Assembly: GCF_018219155.1 (NCBI RefSeq) | Contig: NZ_CP056123.1 | Coordinates: 4,349,505 to 4,413,504 of the forward strand | Length of the DNA stretch: 64,000 nucleotides | Source: Moritella sp. 24 | GTDB taxonomy: Bacteria; Pseudomonadota; Gammaproteobacteria; Enterobacterales; Moritellaceae | Reading direction: 5' to 3' | Part shown: positions 1 to 10,087 of the stretch, piece after piece | Numbering within the stretch: the stretch's first letter is position 1 | How the letters are laid out: each line of letters starts with the position of its first letter | Position numbers and translations under genes: made by a program | The notes under the pieces: generated by a model | Seen by the model: the letters and a program-made list of their open reading frames with translations, nothing else | What the model was told of the DNA's origin: nothing | The model's database searches: none

Positions 1-1
1 C

Positions 2-121
2 GACCTAAGTGCGAATATTAATCCCTATATGCAAGGTGATACTATTCTGTTAGGCATGAATGCATTAAAACAAATTAAATTAGTCCAGCAAGGCAAAACC
101 CTCACCTTAAGTGAGTATTAG
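2..121 (+). CDS. C-terminal end of a retropepsin-like (clan AA) aspartic protease, partial
   Basis: Only the last 39 codons lie in the window, ending in TAG at 119-121. They include a run reading ILLGMNALKQIKLVQQGKTL. A hydrophobic strand followed by LGM, a short helix and a basic tail is typical of the C-terminus of small bacterial retropepsin-like proteases (TIGR02281-type), where the LLGM strand closes the fold. The catalytic DTG motif would lie upstream, outside the window, so activity cannot be judged. The gene is co-directional with nadC, 24 bp upstream of it. In many relatives ampD flanks nadC instead. The family call rests on this short tail and is moderate. Confidence 0.5.
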   Translation, partial: DLSANINPYMQGDTILLGMNALKQIKLVQQGKTLTLSEY

Positions 122-988
<867 letters not shown>

Positions 989-1423
989 TCAATGCGCTTT
1001 AGCTAAATCGTTATTAAAGGCCGTTCCAATACACATATAAAGCCAAATATAACACTTAGTTAAAACCAGTTCTAAAGTAGTAAAAATAAAGTTGAGCACT
1101 GCCACTTATGACGCAGTGCTTTTTTATATCCCCAACAAATAACGCAAAATAAAATTAATGCCTATTTCATATCCATTATTTAGTCATTCATCTAGAAATA
1201 GCTTTCTAAGCCTTCCATTTACACTTTAAAGCCTTAGTACAAGATAATAATATGTCAATAAATCAAGTCATTATCTGGACATATTGTCTTATAACTCGAT
1301 CTTGATCGTTAAATAATTGTGTACAAAATGTTAAATCAACGTTTAAATAAATCTAACTCATCAAGTATCTCATACCATTTGATGACTAAAGGACTATTAG
1401 ATAATTTTATAAGGATATAAAAA
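989..1423. other. 435-bp intergenic region between nadC and pilA
   Basis: AT-rich, with no convincing ORF. It holds the nadC terminator (1095-1126). Further on is a short perfect palindrome, CGATCTTGATCG, at 1297-1308, about 115 bp before the pilA start, which could be an operator. The pilA ribosome binding site AAGGAT lies close to the ATG. I looked for a sigma-54 type -24/-12 element (GG and GC 10 bp apart) and did not find a good one. No conserved small RNA could be recognised. Confidence 0.6.
1095..1126 (+). terminator. Rho-independent terminator of nadC
   Basis: A perfect 8-bp stem, AGCACTGC with GCAGTGCT, encloses a 10-nt loop and is followed directly by a T-rich run (TTTTTAT). It separates nadC from the pilA promoter region. 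Confidence 0.85.
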
Positions 1424-1882
1424 ATGAGAGTACAACAGAAAGCACAACAACAAGGTTTTACGTTAATTGAATTAATGATCGTAGTCGCGATTGTGGCTAT
1501 TTTGGCGGGTGTCGGTATGCCTGCTTATCAGAATTATACAAAGCGAGCACAATTTTCAGAAGTCATAGCCGCAACAGGACCAATAAAAACAGCTGTTGAG
1601 CTATGCGCTCAAATACAAGGATTGACAAGTACAGCAGGCTTCGTTTCCGCTGACAATGATAAATGTGGTACAAATGGTCAGAAAGGAATACCGGCCGATG
1701 ACACAACAGGTTATGGTAATGTTGCGAGTACAAAATATACAGTAAATTCAAGTGGCGCACTAATCACTGCCGTAGCTAATGATGCGAACTCTACTACATA
1801 TACATTAGCAGGGACAATAGCTGCTGACGGTAGAGTATCTTGGGTCCAAGGTGGCACATGTGATGTGAATGGTTATTGCTAA
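1424..1882 (+). CDS. pilA: Type IV major pilin precursor PilA
   Basis: Structural subunit of a type IVa pilus. The 152-residue prepilin has a short basic leader ending in Gly11 and then [12 protein letters not shown], the class III signal recognised by prepilin peptidase. Cleavage would leave Phe as the N-methylated first residue, with Glu5 of the mature protein present. Hydrophobic residues 12-31 form the N-terminal assembly helix. Cysteines at 61, 81, 146 and 152 could form two disulfides, the last pair closing a C-terminal loop. The start is supported by AAGGAT upstream. The gene lies 6 bp before pilB with no terminator in between. The globular domain varies fast in this family, so strain variation is expected here. 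Confidence 0.95.
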   Translation: MRVQQKAQQQGFTLIELMIVVAIVAILAGVGMPAYQNYTKRAQFSEVIAATGPIKTAVELCAQIQGLTSTAGFVSADNDKCGTNGQKGIPADDTTGYGNVASTKYTVNSSGALITAVANDANSTTYTLAGTIAADGRVSWVQGGTCDVNGYC

Positions 1883-1888
1883 GCCATA

Positions 1889-3592
1889 ATGCAACACAAG
1901 CATAACGCAAGCGGCCTAGCGCATAGCCTGGTCGCACATTCGTACCTCGCGACAGAAGAGATCCCATCACTTCTGCAAAGCGCCAAACAGGAAGGTAAAG
2001 CCTTCACAAGCTATCTCGTCGATAATAACATCATTGATAGCCACACATTAGCGCAATTATTAGAGCGAGAGTACGGCGTCCCTCTACTCGATTTAGATAC
2101 TTTCAAGCTCGAAGAAATACCCGATAATCTCCTTAATGAAAAACTGATTGATAAGCACCATGCATTGCCTATTTATGTGCAAGGGCAAACACTGTATCTC
2201 GCGATGTCAGATCCAACGAACGTAACGGCCTTAGAAGAGTTCTCTTTCAGCTTTAGTCTGCATACCGAAGTGCTTTTAGTTGATGAAATACAATTACAAA
2301 AAGCCTTAGAGATTGTTCTCGAAAGTGATATGGATGCCCTTGGCGATCTGAATGATGCCGACATTGGTGATTTAGAGGTTGATAATAGCGAGTCACGCTT
2401 AGATCAAGAAAACAAAGATAGCGCTGACGATGCTCCGATTGTTAAATTCGTCAACAAGATCCTACTCGATGCAATCAAAAGGGGTGCCTCAGATATTCAT
2501 TTCGAACCCTACGAATTTAAATACCGAGTACGATTTCGGATCGACGGTATTTTACACGAAATGGTATCGCCTCCAGTTAATTTAGCCATGCGCTTTTCAG
2601 CTCGATTAAAAGTAATGGCAAAACTGGATATTGCCGAACGTCGTATTCCCCAAGATGGTCGGATCAAGTTAAAACTTTCCAAAAATAAATCCGTTGATCT
2701 CCGTGTTAGTACCTTGCCCACCATGTGGGGAGAGAAAGTCGTTATGCGGATCTTGGATTCGAATCAAGCCAGTTTAAACATTGATATTCTCGGCTATGAT
2801 GAAAAACAAAAAGCACTTTACCTTAAAGCATTAGAAAGACCGCAAGGTATGATCTTGGTTACTGGACCAACAGGTAGTGGTAAAACAGTGTCGTTATACA
2901 GTGGATTAAATATTCTCAATACTGTCGAACGCAACATATCCACAGCCGAAGATCCTATCGAGATCAACTTAACCGGTATCAATCAAGTACAGATCAACCT
3001 GAAAGCAGGGCTTACTTTCCCCAGTGCATTGCGTTCTTTCTTACGACAAGATCCTGATGTGGTCATGGTTGGTGAGATCCGAGATATTGAAACTGCTGAA
3101 ATTGCGATCAAAGCAGCGCAAACCGGTCACTTGGTGTTATCAACACTGCATACGAACTCCGCAGCTGAAACGCTAACCCGTTTATCTAATATGGGGGTTC
3201 CTGCTTATAATATTGGTTCATCCGTCAGCTTGATCATCGCCCAGCGTCTTGGCCGACGACTTTGTAACGAATGCAAACAACCAGAGGAGATACCTTCGGT
3301 TGAATTAGTCAAACTCGGATTTAGCCCGCAACAAATTAACCAAGGGATCACACCTTTCAAAGCCATAGGCTGTAATCAGTGCACTAAAGGTTATAAAGGC
3401 CGTGTGGGTATCTACGAAGTAATGCCAATGTCTGACACGATCGCACGCATGATTTTAACAGGCAGTAATTCGATGGAGCTAAACGATCAAGCACAACAAG
3501 AAGGCATGGATACATTACGCCAGTCTGCGTTACAGAGAGTGATCGATGGGGTAACAAGCTTACTTGAGGTCGAGCGGATCACGAGTCATTAA
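1889..3592 (+). CDS. pilB: Type IV pilus assembly ATPase PilB
   Basis: Hexameric cytoplasmic ATPase that drives pilus extension. The 567 residues contain an N-terminal T2SSE/MshEN-type domain, the Walker A motif GPTGSGKT at 326-333, the Asp box around [12 protein letters not shown], the His box around [12 protein letters not shown], and a zinc-binding tetracysteine region (CNEC about 459-462 and CNQC further on). These features and the N-terminal domain separate it from the retraction ATPase PilT. The start at 1889 has only a weak ribosome binding site 6 bp after pilA, so translation may depend on pilA. pilC follows after 66 bp. Confidence 0.96.
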   Translation: MQHKHNASGLAHSLVAHSYLATEEIPSLLQSAKQEGKAFTSYLVDNNIIDSHTLAQLLEREYGVPLLDLDTFKLEEIPDNLLNEKLIDKHHALPIYVQGQTLYLAMSDPTNVTALEEFSFSFSLHTEVLLVDEIQLQKALEIVLESDMDALGDLNDADIGDLEVDNSESRLDQENKDSADDAPIVKFVNKILLDAIKRGASDIHFEPYEFKYRVRFRIDGILHEMVSPPVNLAMRFSARLKVMAKLDIAERRIPQDGRIKLKLSKNKSVDLRVSTLPTMWGEKVVMRILDSNQASLNIDILGYDEKQKALYLKALERPQGMILVTGPTGSGKTVSLYSGLNILNTVERNISTAEDPIEINLTGINQVQINLKAGLTFPSALRSFLRQDPDVVMVGEIRDIETAEIAIKAAQTGHLVLSTLHTNSAAETLTRLSNMGVPAYNIGSSVSLIIAQRLGRRLCNECKQPEEIPSVELVKLGFSPQQINQGITPFKAIGCNQCTKGYKGRVGIYEVMPMSDTIARMILTGSNSMELNDQAQQEGMDTLRQSALQRVIDGVTSLLEVERITSH

Positions 3593-3658
3593 TCTTCATC
3601 AATAACGTCCTCTGACTAAGTAGGATCTTATCGTCAACCATTCGCTAAGGATAGCATC

Positions 3659-4912
3659 ATGGTAGCAGTAACTAAAAAAGCTAATAACACCAACACATCG
3701 ACAGTCAAAAAACGCTATCCCTACAACTGGCAAGGCGTTAATCGCAAAGGTAAAAAAGTCAGTGGCGAAATGCAATCTGAAAGCATCAGCAATCTCAAAG
3801 TGGAATTACGTCGCCAAGGTATTAATGTATTAAAAGCTAACCGTAAATCCACGGGATTATTTTCCAGTGCGAAAGCTAAAATTAAACCGATGGATATTGC
3901 AATTATTTCACGTCAAATTGCAACCATGTTAAATGCAGGCGTTCCACTCGTACAAAGTTTAGAAATTATTGCACGTAGTCATGACAACCCAACAATGCGT
4001 TCACTCATCGGCGAAGTTGCAGCCGAAGTCGCCACAGGGACTACATTGTCAGACACCCTACGTAAACACCCTCTTTATTTTGATGATTTGTATTGCGACC
4101 TTATCAGCGCAGGTGAGCAATCCGGTTCGCTGGACAGTATTTATGATCGTATCGCGACTTACAAAGAAAAAGCCGAAGCGCTGAAATCAAAGATCAAAAA
4201 AGCCATGTTCTATCCCGCTATGGTGGTTGCAGTAGCGACAATCGTCACCTTGATTTTACTACTCTACGTTATTCCACAATTCAAAGATATCTTCGCTAGC
4301 TTTGGTGCTGAACTACCGCCCTTCACGCTATTCGTATTATCTATCTCCGATTTTGTGAGCCAATTTTGGTATTTGGTGATCGGGATATTATTTGGAATGC
4401 CCTTTATCTACCTTAAAGCCAATAAACGCTCTATGAAAATAAAACACATGAGTGAACGTAGCATCCTGAAAATTCCAGCGATTGGTCCAATTATGCACAA
4501 AGGCGCAATGGCCCGTTTTGCCAGAACCTTATCGACAACATTTGCAGCTGGTATCCCACTGGTCGACTCGCTGACTTCAGCCGCAGGGGCATCCGGTAAT
4601 ATTGTTTATAAAAGCGCGGTAATGGAAATGCGCAGCGAAGTCATCGCAGGATTACAGATGCACATCGCCATGCGCTCAACGAATTTATTTCCAGATATGG
4701 TCACACAGATGGTGATGATTGGTGAAGAGTCAGGCTCACTTGATGATATGTTAGCAAAGGTTGCGCATATTTATGAACAACAAGTCGATGATGCTGTTGA
4801 TGGGCTTACCAGTTTAATTGAACCAATGATTATGGTGGTATTGGGTATAGTCATTGGTGGGCTGGTGATTGCAATGTACTTACCTATTTTTGAAATGGGC
4901 AGCATTATGTAG
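3659..4912 (+). CDS. pilC: Type IV pilus inner-membrane platform protein PilC
   Basis: Polytopic inner-membrane protein that couples the PilB motor to pilin assembly. The 417 residues carry two tandem GspF/PilC domains, each with a Gly-rich GVPLVQSLEIIA-like or GIPLVDSLTSAA helix and an E(Q/E)SGSLD motif (EQSGSLDS in the first copy, EESGSLDD in the second). Hydrophobic segments lie near residues 180-205, 225-250 and 385-410. The ATG is preceded by AAGGAT. It sits in the standard pilB-pilC-pilD order and is probably cotranscribed with pilB. Confidence 0.96.
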   Translation: MVAVTKKANNTNTSTVKKRYPYNWQGVNRKGKKVSGEMQSESISNLKVELRRQGINVLKANRKSTGLFSSAKAKIKPMDIAIISRQIATMLNAGVPLVQSLEIIARSHDNPTMRSLIGEVAAEVATGTTLSDTLRKHPLYFDDLYCDLISAGEQSGSLDSIYDRIATYKEKAEALKSKIKKAMFYPAMVVAVATIVTLILLLYVIPQFKDIFASFGAELPPFTLFVLSISDFVSQFWYLVIGILFGMPFIYLKANKRSMKIKHMSERSILKIPAIGPIMHKGAMARFARTLSTTFAAGIPLVDSLTSAAGASGNIVYKSAVMEMRSEVIAGLQMHIAMRSTNLFPDMVTQMVMIGEESGSLDDMLAKVAHIYEQQVDDAVDGLTSLIEPMIMVVLGIVIGGLVIAMYLPIFEMGSIM

Positions 4913-5031
4913 TTGAACTCGCACAAGTGATGCTTTGCCTGCCGCTTTAACAGCTTTTCTGTGATGAGTTTGCTATCATCTTATTTCAATTAATACTTAT
5001 CTATCAATTTGATTCCGTACAGGTAATTTAA

Positions 5032-5919
5032 ATGCAAGACTTAGCGCTACTCTTTCAACTCTATCCTTGGCTATTATGGCTATCTGTTGCTTTACTTGGT
5101 CTACTGGTTGGTAGCTTCCTTAATGTCGTGATCTACCGTTTACCAATTATGATGGAACATGAATGGAAACAAGAGTGCACCGTCTATTTCAGTGACGAAT
5201 GTAAAGCTGTAACACCAGAACACCAAGCAGCTAAATTTAACTTATTGCTGCCCCGCTCTGCTTGCCCTAAATGCAATCATCAAATTACCGCATTAGAAAA
5301 TATTCCAGTGATCAGTTGGTTGGTATTACGTGGTAAATGCAGTAGTTGCGCAAACCCAATATCTGCACGTTATCCAAGTATCGAGCTCCTCACTGGACTC
5401 TTATCTTTGGCTGTTGCCTTTTACATCCCTTACGGTATTCAATTAGCAGGAGCCTTATTACTAACATGGTGTTTAGTCGCGCTAACCTTCATTGATATAG
5501 ATAAAATGTTATTGCCCGATCAAATGACATTACCGCTATTATGGTTAGGTTTATTACTTAACGTTAATTACGCATGGGTAACACCTTCAGATGCCATCAT
5601 TGGGGCAATTGTAGGTTACTTATCACTCTGGTCGGTGTATTGGGGTTTTAAGCTACTGACCGGAAAAGAGGGCATGGGCTATGGAGACTTTAAACTATTA
5701 GCTGCATTTGGCGCTTGGTTTGGTTGGCAATCTATTTTGGCGATTGTTCTACTCTCTTCATTTGCTGGCGCTATTATCGGTATTAGCCAAATCGCACTAA
5801 AAAAACATACCCAAGGTAACCCGATCCCATTTGGCCCTTATCTTGCGATTGCAGGTTGGTTATATCTTATCTGGGGCGATCAAATCGTTGATTTCTACCT
5901 GTCTAACTTTATCTATTAA
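5032..5919 (+). CDS. pilD: Prepilin leader peptidase / N-methyltransferase PilD
   Basis: Aspartic integral-membrane protease that removes the prepilin leader and N-methylates the new Phe. It also usually serves type II secretion pseudopilins. In the 295 residues the first membrane segment ends in GSFLNVVIYRLP. The cytoplasmic loop has a zinc tetracysteine at C78, C81, C103 and C106. The candidate catalytic aspartates are in the FIDIDKMLLPD segment (D155/D157) and in GYGDFK (D219). About seven further hydrophobic helices follow. The 119-bp gap after pilC suggests it may also have its own promoter. coaE starts 11 bp downstream. Confidence 0.96.
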   Translation: MQDLALLFQLYPWLLWLSVALLGLLVGSFLNVVIYRLPIMMEHEWKQECTVYFSDECKAVTPEHQAAKFNLLLPRSACPKCNHQITALENIPVISWLVLRGKCSSCANPISARYPSIELLTGLLSLAVAFYIPYGIQLAGALLLTWCLVALTFIDIDKMLLPDQMTLPLLWLGLLLNVNYAWVTPSDAIIGAIVGYLSLWSVYWGFKLLTGKEGMGYGDFKLLAAFGAWFGWQSILAIVLLSSFAGAIIGISQIALKKHTQGNPIPFGPYLAIAGWLYLIWGDQIVDFYLSNFIY

Positions 5920-5930
5920 GGGACCTTGCT

Positions 5931-6536
5931 ATGTATGTTGTCGGATTAACAGGCGGGATTGCATCGGGTAAAACAACGGTTGCCGATCTCATTGCGACTA
6001 AAAACATTAATTTAGTTGATGCTGATATTGTTGCACGAGAAGTGGTGGCTATTGGTAGTGATGGCTTGGCCCAAATTAGCACTCATTTTGGCCCTGAAAT
6101 ATTACTCGATGATGGCAGCTTAAATCGAACTTTATTAAGAGAGAAAATATTTTCTGATGACACAAATAAGCAATGGCTAAATAACTTATTACACCCGATG
6201 ATTAGAGCTGAGTTATTAGCACAATTAGCGGCAAGCAGATCCATTTACACACTACTTGTTGTCCCTCTATTAGTAGAGAATAACCTCACTAGTTTATGTG
6301 ATCATGTATTGGTTGTAGATGTAGAAGAGCAAGTTCAAATAGAGCGAACCATTGCACGTGATCACGTTTCAGAGCAGCAAGCCAAGGCTATATTACAATC
6401 ACAAGCGAGTCGCCAACAGCGTCTAGCAGACGCCGATTCTGTCGTGGTCAATAATGATCGCCAACAGCTCGCTGATGATGTTGATATTTTACATCAAAAA
6501 TTTCTTGAGTTAGCGGCAAGTGCCGTGGCAAACTGA
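5931..6536 (+). CDS. coaE: Dephospho-CoA kinase
   Basis: It phosphorylates the 3'-OH of dephospho-CoA with ATP, the last step of CoA synthesis. The 201-residue P-loop kinase has Walker A GGIASGKT at residues 8-15, the DAD segment at the start of the substrate site, LHPMIR and the VPLLVEN strand with the following lid. Length and motifs match the bacterial family. A good ribosome binding site (AAGGGA) precedes the ATG. It follows pilD closely and precedes yacG. In many relatives zapD lies between coaE and yacG, but here the gap is only 33 bp. Confidence 0.95.
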   Translation: MYVVGLTGGIASGKTTVADLIATKNINLVDADIVAREVVAIGSDGLAQISTHFGPEILLDDGSLNRTLLREKIFSDDTNKQWLNNLLHPMIRAELLAQLAASRSIYTLLVVPLLVENNLTSLCDHVLVVDVEEQVQIERTIARDHVSEQQAKAILQSQASRQQRLADADSVVVNNDRQQLADDVDILHQKFLELAASAVAN

Positions 6537-6569
6537 CATTTTTAAGCGCTATATATTTAGGAAATAACC

Positions 6570-6755
6570 ATGCAAGTAAATTGCCCGACCTGTCAAAAAC
6601 CTGTTGAATGGGTCGCAACAAGTGAATTTCGCCCATTTTGCAGTGACCGCTGTAAACTCATTGATCTTGGCGAATGGGCAAGTGAAGAACGTGCAATTCC
6701 CGGTGAAGATGTATCACCACAAGAACTGCAGCCTAAAGGCTACGAATTCGATTAA
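6570..6755 (+). CDS. yacG: DNA gyrase inhibitor YacG, zinc-binding
   Basis: Small 61-residue zinc protein known in E. coli to bind GyrB and inhibit gyrase. The zinc ligands are visible as CPTC (C5, C8) and CSDRC (C24, C28). They are followed by the signature [17 protein letters not shown] and an acidic tail. AGGAAATAACC precedes the ATG. It is last in the pil-coaE-yacG run and converges on mutT, with a hairpin in between. Confidence 0.93.
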   Translation: MQVNCPTCQKPVEWVATSEFRPFCSDRCKLIDLGEWASEERAIPGEDVSPQELQPKGYEFD

Positions 6756-6780
6756 TTGCATGAACTAAAAGTATAATGCT

Positions 6781-6806
6781 AAGTGGCTCAGGCAAACTGA
6801 GCCACT
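6781..6806 (-). terminator. Hairpin between convergent yacG and mutT
   Basis: A 10-bp perfect stem (AGTGGCTCAG with CTGAGCCACT) with a 5-nt loop overlaps the mutT stop codon. The T tract is weak on both strands, so this may be a mutual block between converging transcripts rather than a strong intrinsic terminator. Confidence 0.55.
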
Positions 6807-7180
6807 AACATCTCAACAATCACCTGATTTGCGGCAGGGAAAGTATAATTCGTTAAATCATGAATATTAACCCATTCCGTTTGCTGCCCTTCAAGCCCCT
6901 TACCCACACCTTCAAAATTATCGACAAGGTAGAAATCCAGTTGCACGACTTTATCACCGTAATCAAACTCTAGCTGATGAAATACATGTGCATTAACAAC
7001 CTCAAGGTTAACCTCTTCTTTTAGCTCTCTTGTTAACGCTTCAAGCACTGATTCACCTGATTCCACCTTACCACCAGGAAACTCCCATTTATCGCCTTGG
7101 TGTTGCTCTGAGCTACGCTTACTGATGAATACTTGCTGGTCACGAACAATAATACCAGCAGCGACATGGACAACTTTCAT
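6788..7180 (-). CDS. mutT: 8-oxo-dGTP diphosphatase MutT
   Basis: Nudix hydrolase that cleanses the nucleotide pool of 8-oxo-dGTP and so prevents A-T to C-G transversions. The 130 residues carry the Nudix box from G37, with E43 and the RELKEE core at 51-56. The position that is usually Gly near the end of the box is Asn58, a small departure from the GX5EX7REUXEEXGU consensus. The catalytic glutamates are all present. Length and the secA-mutT neighbourhood match E. coli. The secA terminator lies between the two genes, so mutT probably depends on its own promoter or on read-through. Confidence 0.93.
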   Translation of the reverse strand: MKVVHVAAGIIVRDQQVFISKRSSEQHQGDKWEFPGGKVESGESVLEALTRELKEEVNLEVVNAHVFHQLEFDYGDKVVQLDFYLVDNFEGVGKGLEGQQTEWVNIHDLTNYTFPAANQVIVEMLVAQFA

Positions 7181-7221
7181 GATAGTTTCTCTTATGAATA
7201 TAATACAAAAAAATTACAGTT

Positions 7222-7258
7222 AATAAAAAGCGCTAAAACATTGCTGCTTTAGCGCTTT
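7222..7258 (-). terminator. Rho-independent terminator of secA
   Basis: On the minus strand, AAAGCGCTAAA pairs perfectly with TTTAGCGCTTT (11 bp) and is followed by more T and TATT. It lies about 60 bp after the secA stop and before mutT. Confidence 0.85.
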
Positions 7259-7320
7259 AAAACTCAGTCATGGCCTACATCATATTAAGCCATTCGATTA
7301 AGCGTTGTTATTAACTTAGT

Positions 7321-10041
7321 TTAGCTGAGTTTACCATGGCACTGTTTGAATTTAGCACCTGAACCACAAGGGCACGGATCATTACGACCCACTTTCTGAC
7401 CTTGGCGTACAAATGTTTCAGGATCAGCGGCTGCTTCCGAGTTGTCTGCAAGCTGATTTTCAGCCGTTGCATGGCTCATGCTTTGTGGTAAAGATTCACT
7501 GCGACGACGCTGTGCTTCTACCGCTTCAACATCTTCAGGTGCTTGAACTTGTACTTTAGAAATAACACCAACAACATCTGATTTTAAGTTTTCTAACATT
7601 TCAGTAAACAGTTCAAACGATTCACGCTTGTATTCTTGTTTCGGGTTTTTCTGTGCATAACCACGTAAATGAATACCTTGACGTAAATGGTCCATTGCCG
7701 CTAAGTGCTCTTTCCATAAACCATCAAGTGTTTGTAGCATGACTGCTTTTTCGAACTGGCGAATAACTTGTGCGCCAACAGCGTCTTCTTTTGCTGTGTA
7801 TGCTTCGTTAGCTGCCGTCATGATACGTTCACGAATTTTTTCTTCGTATAATTTAGTATCATCATCCAACCATTGTTGAATCGGTAGCTCTAGCATGAAG
7901 TCAGCACGTAAACGCTTCTCTAAGCCTGAGATATCCCACATTTCATGTAGTGATTGTGGTGGAATGTAAGCATCCATAACAGCATTAATCACGTCTTCAC
8001 GGATCACTACCATCGTCTCGCTAATATCTTCCGATTCCATCAACTCATTACGTTGCTCATAAACCACTTTACGTTGATCATTAGCAACATCATCAAATTC
8101 AAGTAATGATTTACGAATATCGAAGTTACGGCCTTCAACTTTACGTTGAGCGTTTTCGATTGCACGTGTTACCCACTTATGTTCAATCGCTTCGCCTTCT
8201 TCCATGCCCAGTTTCTTCATCATGCCTGTAATACGGTCTGATGTGAAAATACGCATAAGCGGATCGGCCATTGATAAGTAGAAACGTGTAGAACCCGCAT
8301 CACCCTGACGACCAGAACGACCACGTAACTGGTTATCAATACGACGTGACTCATGGCGCTCTGTACCAATAATGTGTAAACCACCCGCAGTAAGTACCGC
8401 GTCGTGACGAACCTGCCATTGATCTTTAATGTGTTTAATTTGCGCTTCAGTTGCGTTTTTCAACTTATCAACTTCAGTCTGCCAATTACCACCTAAAACA
8501 ATATCGGTACCACGACCAGCCATATTAGTTGCAATTGTTACGGCACCAGAGCGACCAGCATCAGCAACAATTTCAGCTTCACGTTCGTGGAACTTTGCAT
8601 TCAATACGTTATGTTTGATCTTGTCTTTTTTCAGCAAATTAGAAAGCAGTTCAGAACTTTCAATCGATACCGTACCAACCAATACTGGCTGCTGTCTTTT
8701 AACACAGTCTTTGATATCTTCAATAATCGCAACGTGTTTTTCATCCGCAGTCAGGTAAACTAAATCACCGAAATCTTTACGTGCCATTGGTTTATTAGTC
8801 GGTAATACAACCGTTTCTAAACTGTAGATAGATTGGAATTCGAATGCTTCAGTATCAGCGGTACCTGTCATACCAGACAGCTTTTCATACATACGGAAAT
8901 AATTCTGGAATGTAATTGACGCTAATGTTTGGTTTTCGTTTTGAATTTTAACACCTTCGCGTGCTTCTACCGCTTGGTGTAAACCTTCAGACCAACGACG
9001 ACCAGGCATCGTACGACCAGTGTGCTCATCGACAATAACAATCTCGCCTTCATCGCTGACGATATAATCTACATCTTTTTCAAATAACGTATGCGCACGT
9101 AATGCCGCATTGATGTGATGTAGTAATGAAATATTACCCGCAGAAAATAAAGAATCTTCTTCGCTTAATAAGCCACGCTCTTTAAGCATTTCTTCAACTT
9201 TGATTTGACCATTTTCAGTCAGTAATACTTGCTTGTTCTTTTCATCAACGGTGTAATGACCATCACCAGTATATTCTTCAGTATCTTCCTGTTCTTGCTG
9301 TTCTAACAACGGAATAATGGTATTAATCTTAGTGTATAGCTCAGAACTGTCATCTGCAGGGCCAGAAATAATCAATGGTGTACGCGCTTCATCAATTAAA
9401 ATTGAATCCACTTCATCGATTACCGCATAGTATAATGGGCGCATTACACGTTGTTGTGGTTCAAACGCCATGTTGTCACGCAAGTAATCAAAACCAAATT
9501 CATTATTGGTTCCGTAAGTAACATCCGCAGCGTAAGCTTCACGTTTAGCCATGTTGTCCATGCCCGAAACATTAAGACCAACAGTTAAGCCTAAAAATTC
9601 AAATAGTTCACGATTCCATTCCGCATCACGTGCAGCAAGGTAATCATTCACTGTAATAATATGCACACCTTTACCTGTTAGTGCATTAAGGTAAGCAGGT
9701 AGTGTTGCGGTAAGTGTTTTACCTTCACCAGTACGCATTTCAGCAATTTGGTTATTATTTAAAACCATACCACCCAATAATTGAACATCGAAGTGACGCA
9801 TACCAAATACACGTTTTGAGCCTTCACGAACAACCGCGAATGCTTCTGCTAAAATGCTATCAAGTGAATCTCCAGCAGCTAAACGTTGTTGAAAATCAAC
9901 CGTTTTAGCTTTTAGCTCTTCATCTGATAATACTTCAAAATCAGCTTCTAATTGATTAACCTGTTTTACAACTTTATGCAATTTTTTTAAAATGCGGTCA
10001 TTGCGGCTACCGACTATTTTTGTAATTATATTAGTTAACAT
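7321..10041 (-). CDS. secA: Preprotein translocase ATPase SecA
   Basis: Motor of the Sec pathway, which pushes unfolded preproteins through SecYEG. The 906 residues have the expected order: N-terminal helix, Walker A in MRTGEGKT (about 102-109), DEAD-like [13 protein letters not shown], the preprotein cross-linking domain, NBD2 with the [11 protein letters not shown] segment, the scaffold and wing domains, and the C-terminal zinc finger with C890, C892, C901 and H902 that binds SecB and phospholipid. A short linker rich in acidic and polar residues precedes the finger. The gene lies 46 bp after an M23 peptidase gene. No secM-like arrest gene is present. Confidence 0.98.
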   Translation of the reverse strand: MLTNIITKIVGSRNDRILKKLHKVVKQVNQLEADFEVLSDEELKAKTVDFQQRLAAGDSLDSILAEAFAVVREGSKRVFGMRHFDVQLLGGMVLNNNQIAEMRTGEGKTLTATLPAYLNALTGKGVHIITVNDYLAARDAEWNRELFEFLGLTVGLNVSGMDNMAKREAYAADVTYGTNNEFGFDYLRDNMAFEPQQRVMRPLYYAVIDEVDSILIDEARTPLIISGPADDSSELYTKINTIIPLLEQQEQEDTEEYTGDGHYTVDEKNKQVLLTENGQIKVEEMLKERGLLSEEDSLFSAGNISLLHHINAALRAHTLFEKDVDYIVSDEGEIVIVDEHTGRTMPGRRWSEGLHQAVEAREGVKIQNENQTLASITFQNYFRMYEKLSGMTGTADTEAFEFQSIYSLETVVLPTNKPMARKDFGDLVYLTADEKHVAIIEDIKDCVKRQQPVLVGTVSIESSELLSNLLKKDKIKHNVLNAKFHEREAEIVADAGRSGAVTIATNMAGRGTDIVLGGNWQTEVDKLKNATEAQIKHIKDQWQVRHDAVLTAGGLHIIGTERHESRRIDNQLRGRSGRQGDAGSTRFYLSMADPLMRIFTSDRITGMMKKLGMEEGEAIEHKWVTRAIENAQRKVEGRNFDIRKSLLEFDDVANDQRKVVYEQRNELMESEDISETMVVIREDVINAVMDAYIPPQSLHEMWDISGLEKRLRADFMLELPIQQWLDDDTKLYEEKIRERIMTAANEAYTAKEDAVGAQVIRQFEKAVMLQTLDGLWKEHLAAMDHLRQGIHLRGYAQKNPKQEYKRESFELFTEMLENLKSDVVGVISKVQVQAPEDVEAVEAQRRRSESLPQSMSHATAENQLADNSEAAADPETFVRQGQKVGRNDPCPCGSGAKFKQCHGKLS

Positions 10042-10087
10042 TTTATGACCAAAAGTTATTGTGAATCTAATTTGAATTTAAAGCATT

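Noticed and set aside
1180-1423. Sigma-54 promoter before pilA
   Set aside because: The best stretch (TGGACATATTGTC near 1275) lacks the GC at the right distance from the GG, so it does not fit the -24/-12 spacing.
8429-8758. Plus-strand ORF of 109 codons inside secA
   Set aside because: It is the complementary frame of a strongly conserved secA region, with no ribosome binding site or recognisable domain.
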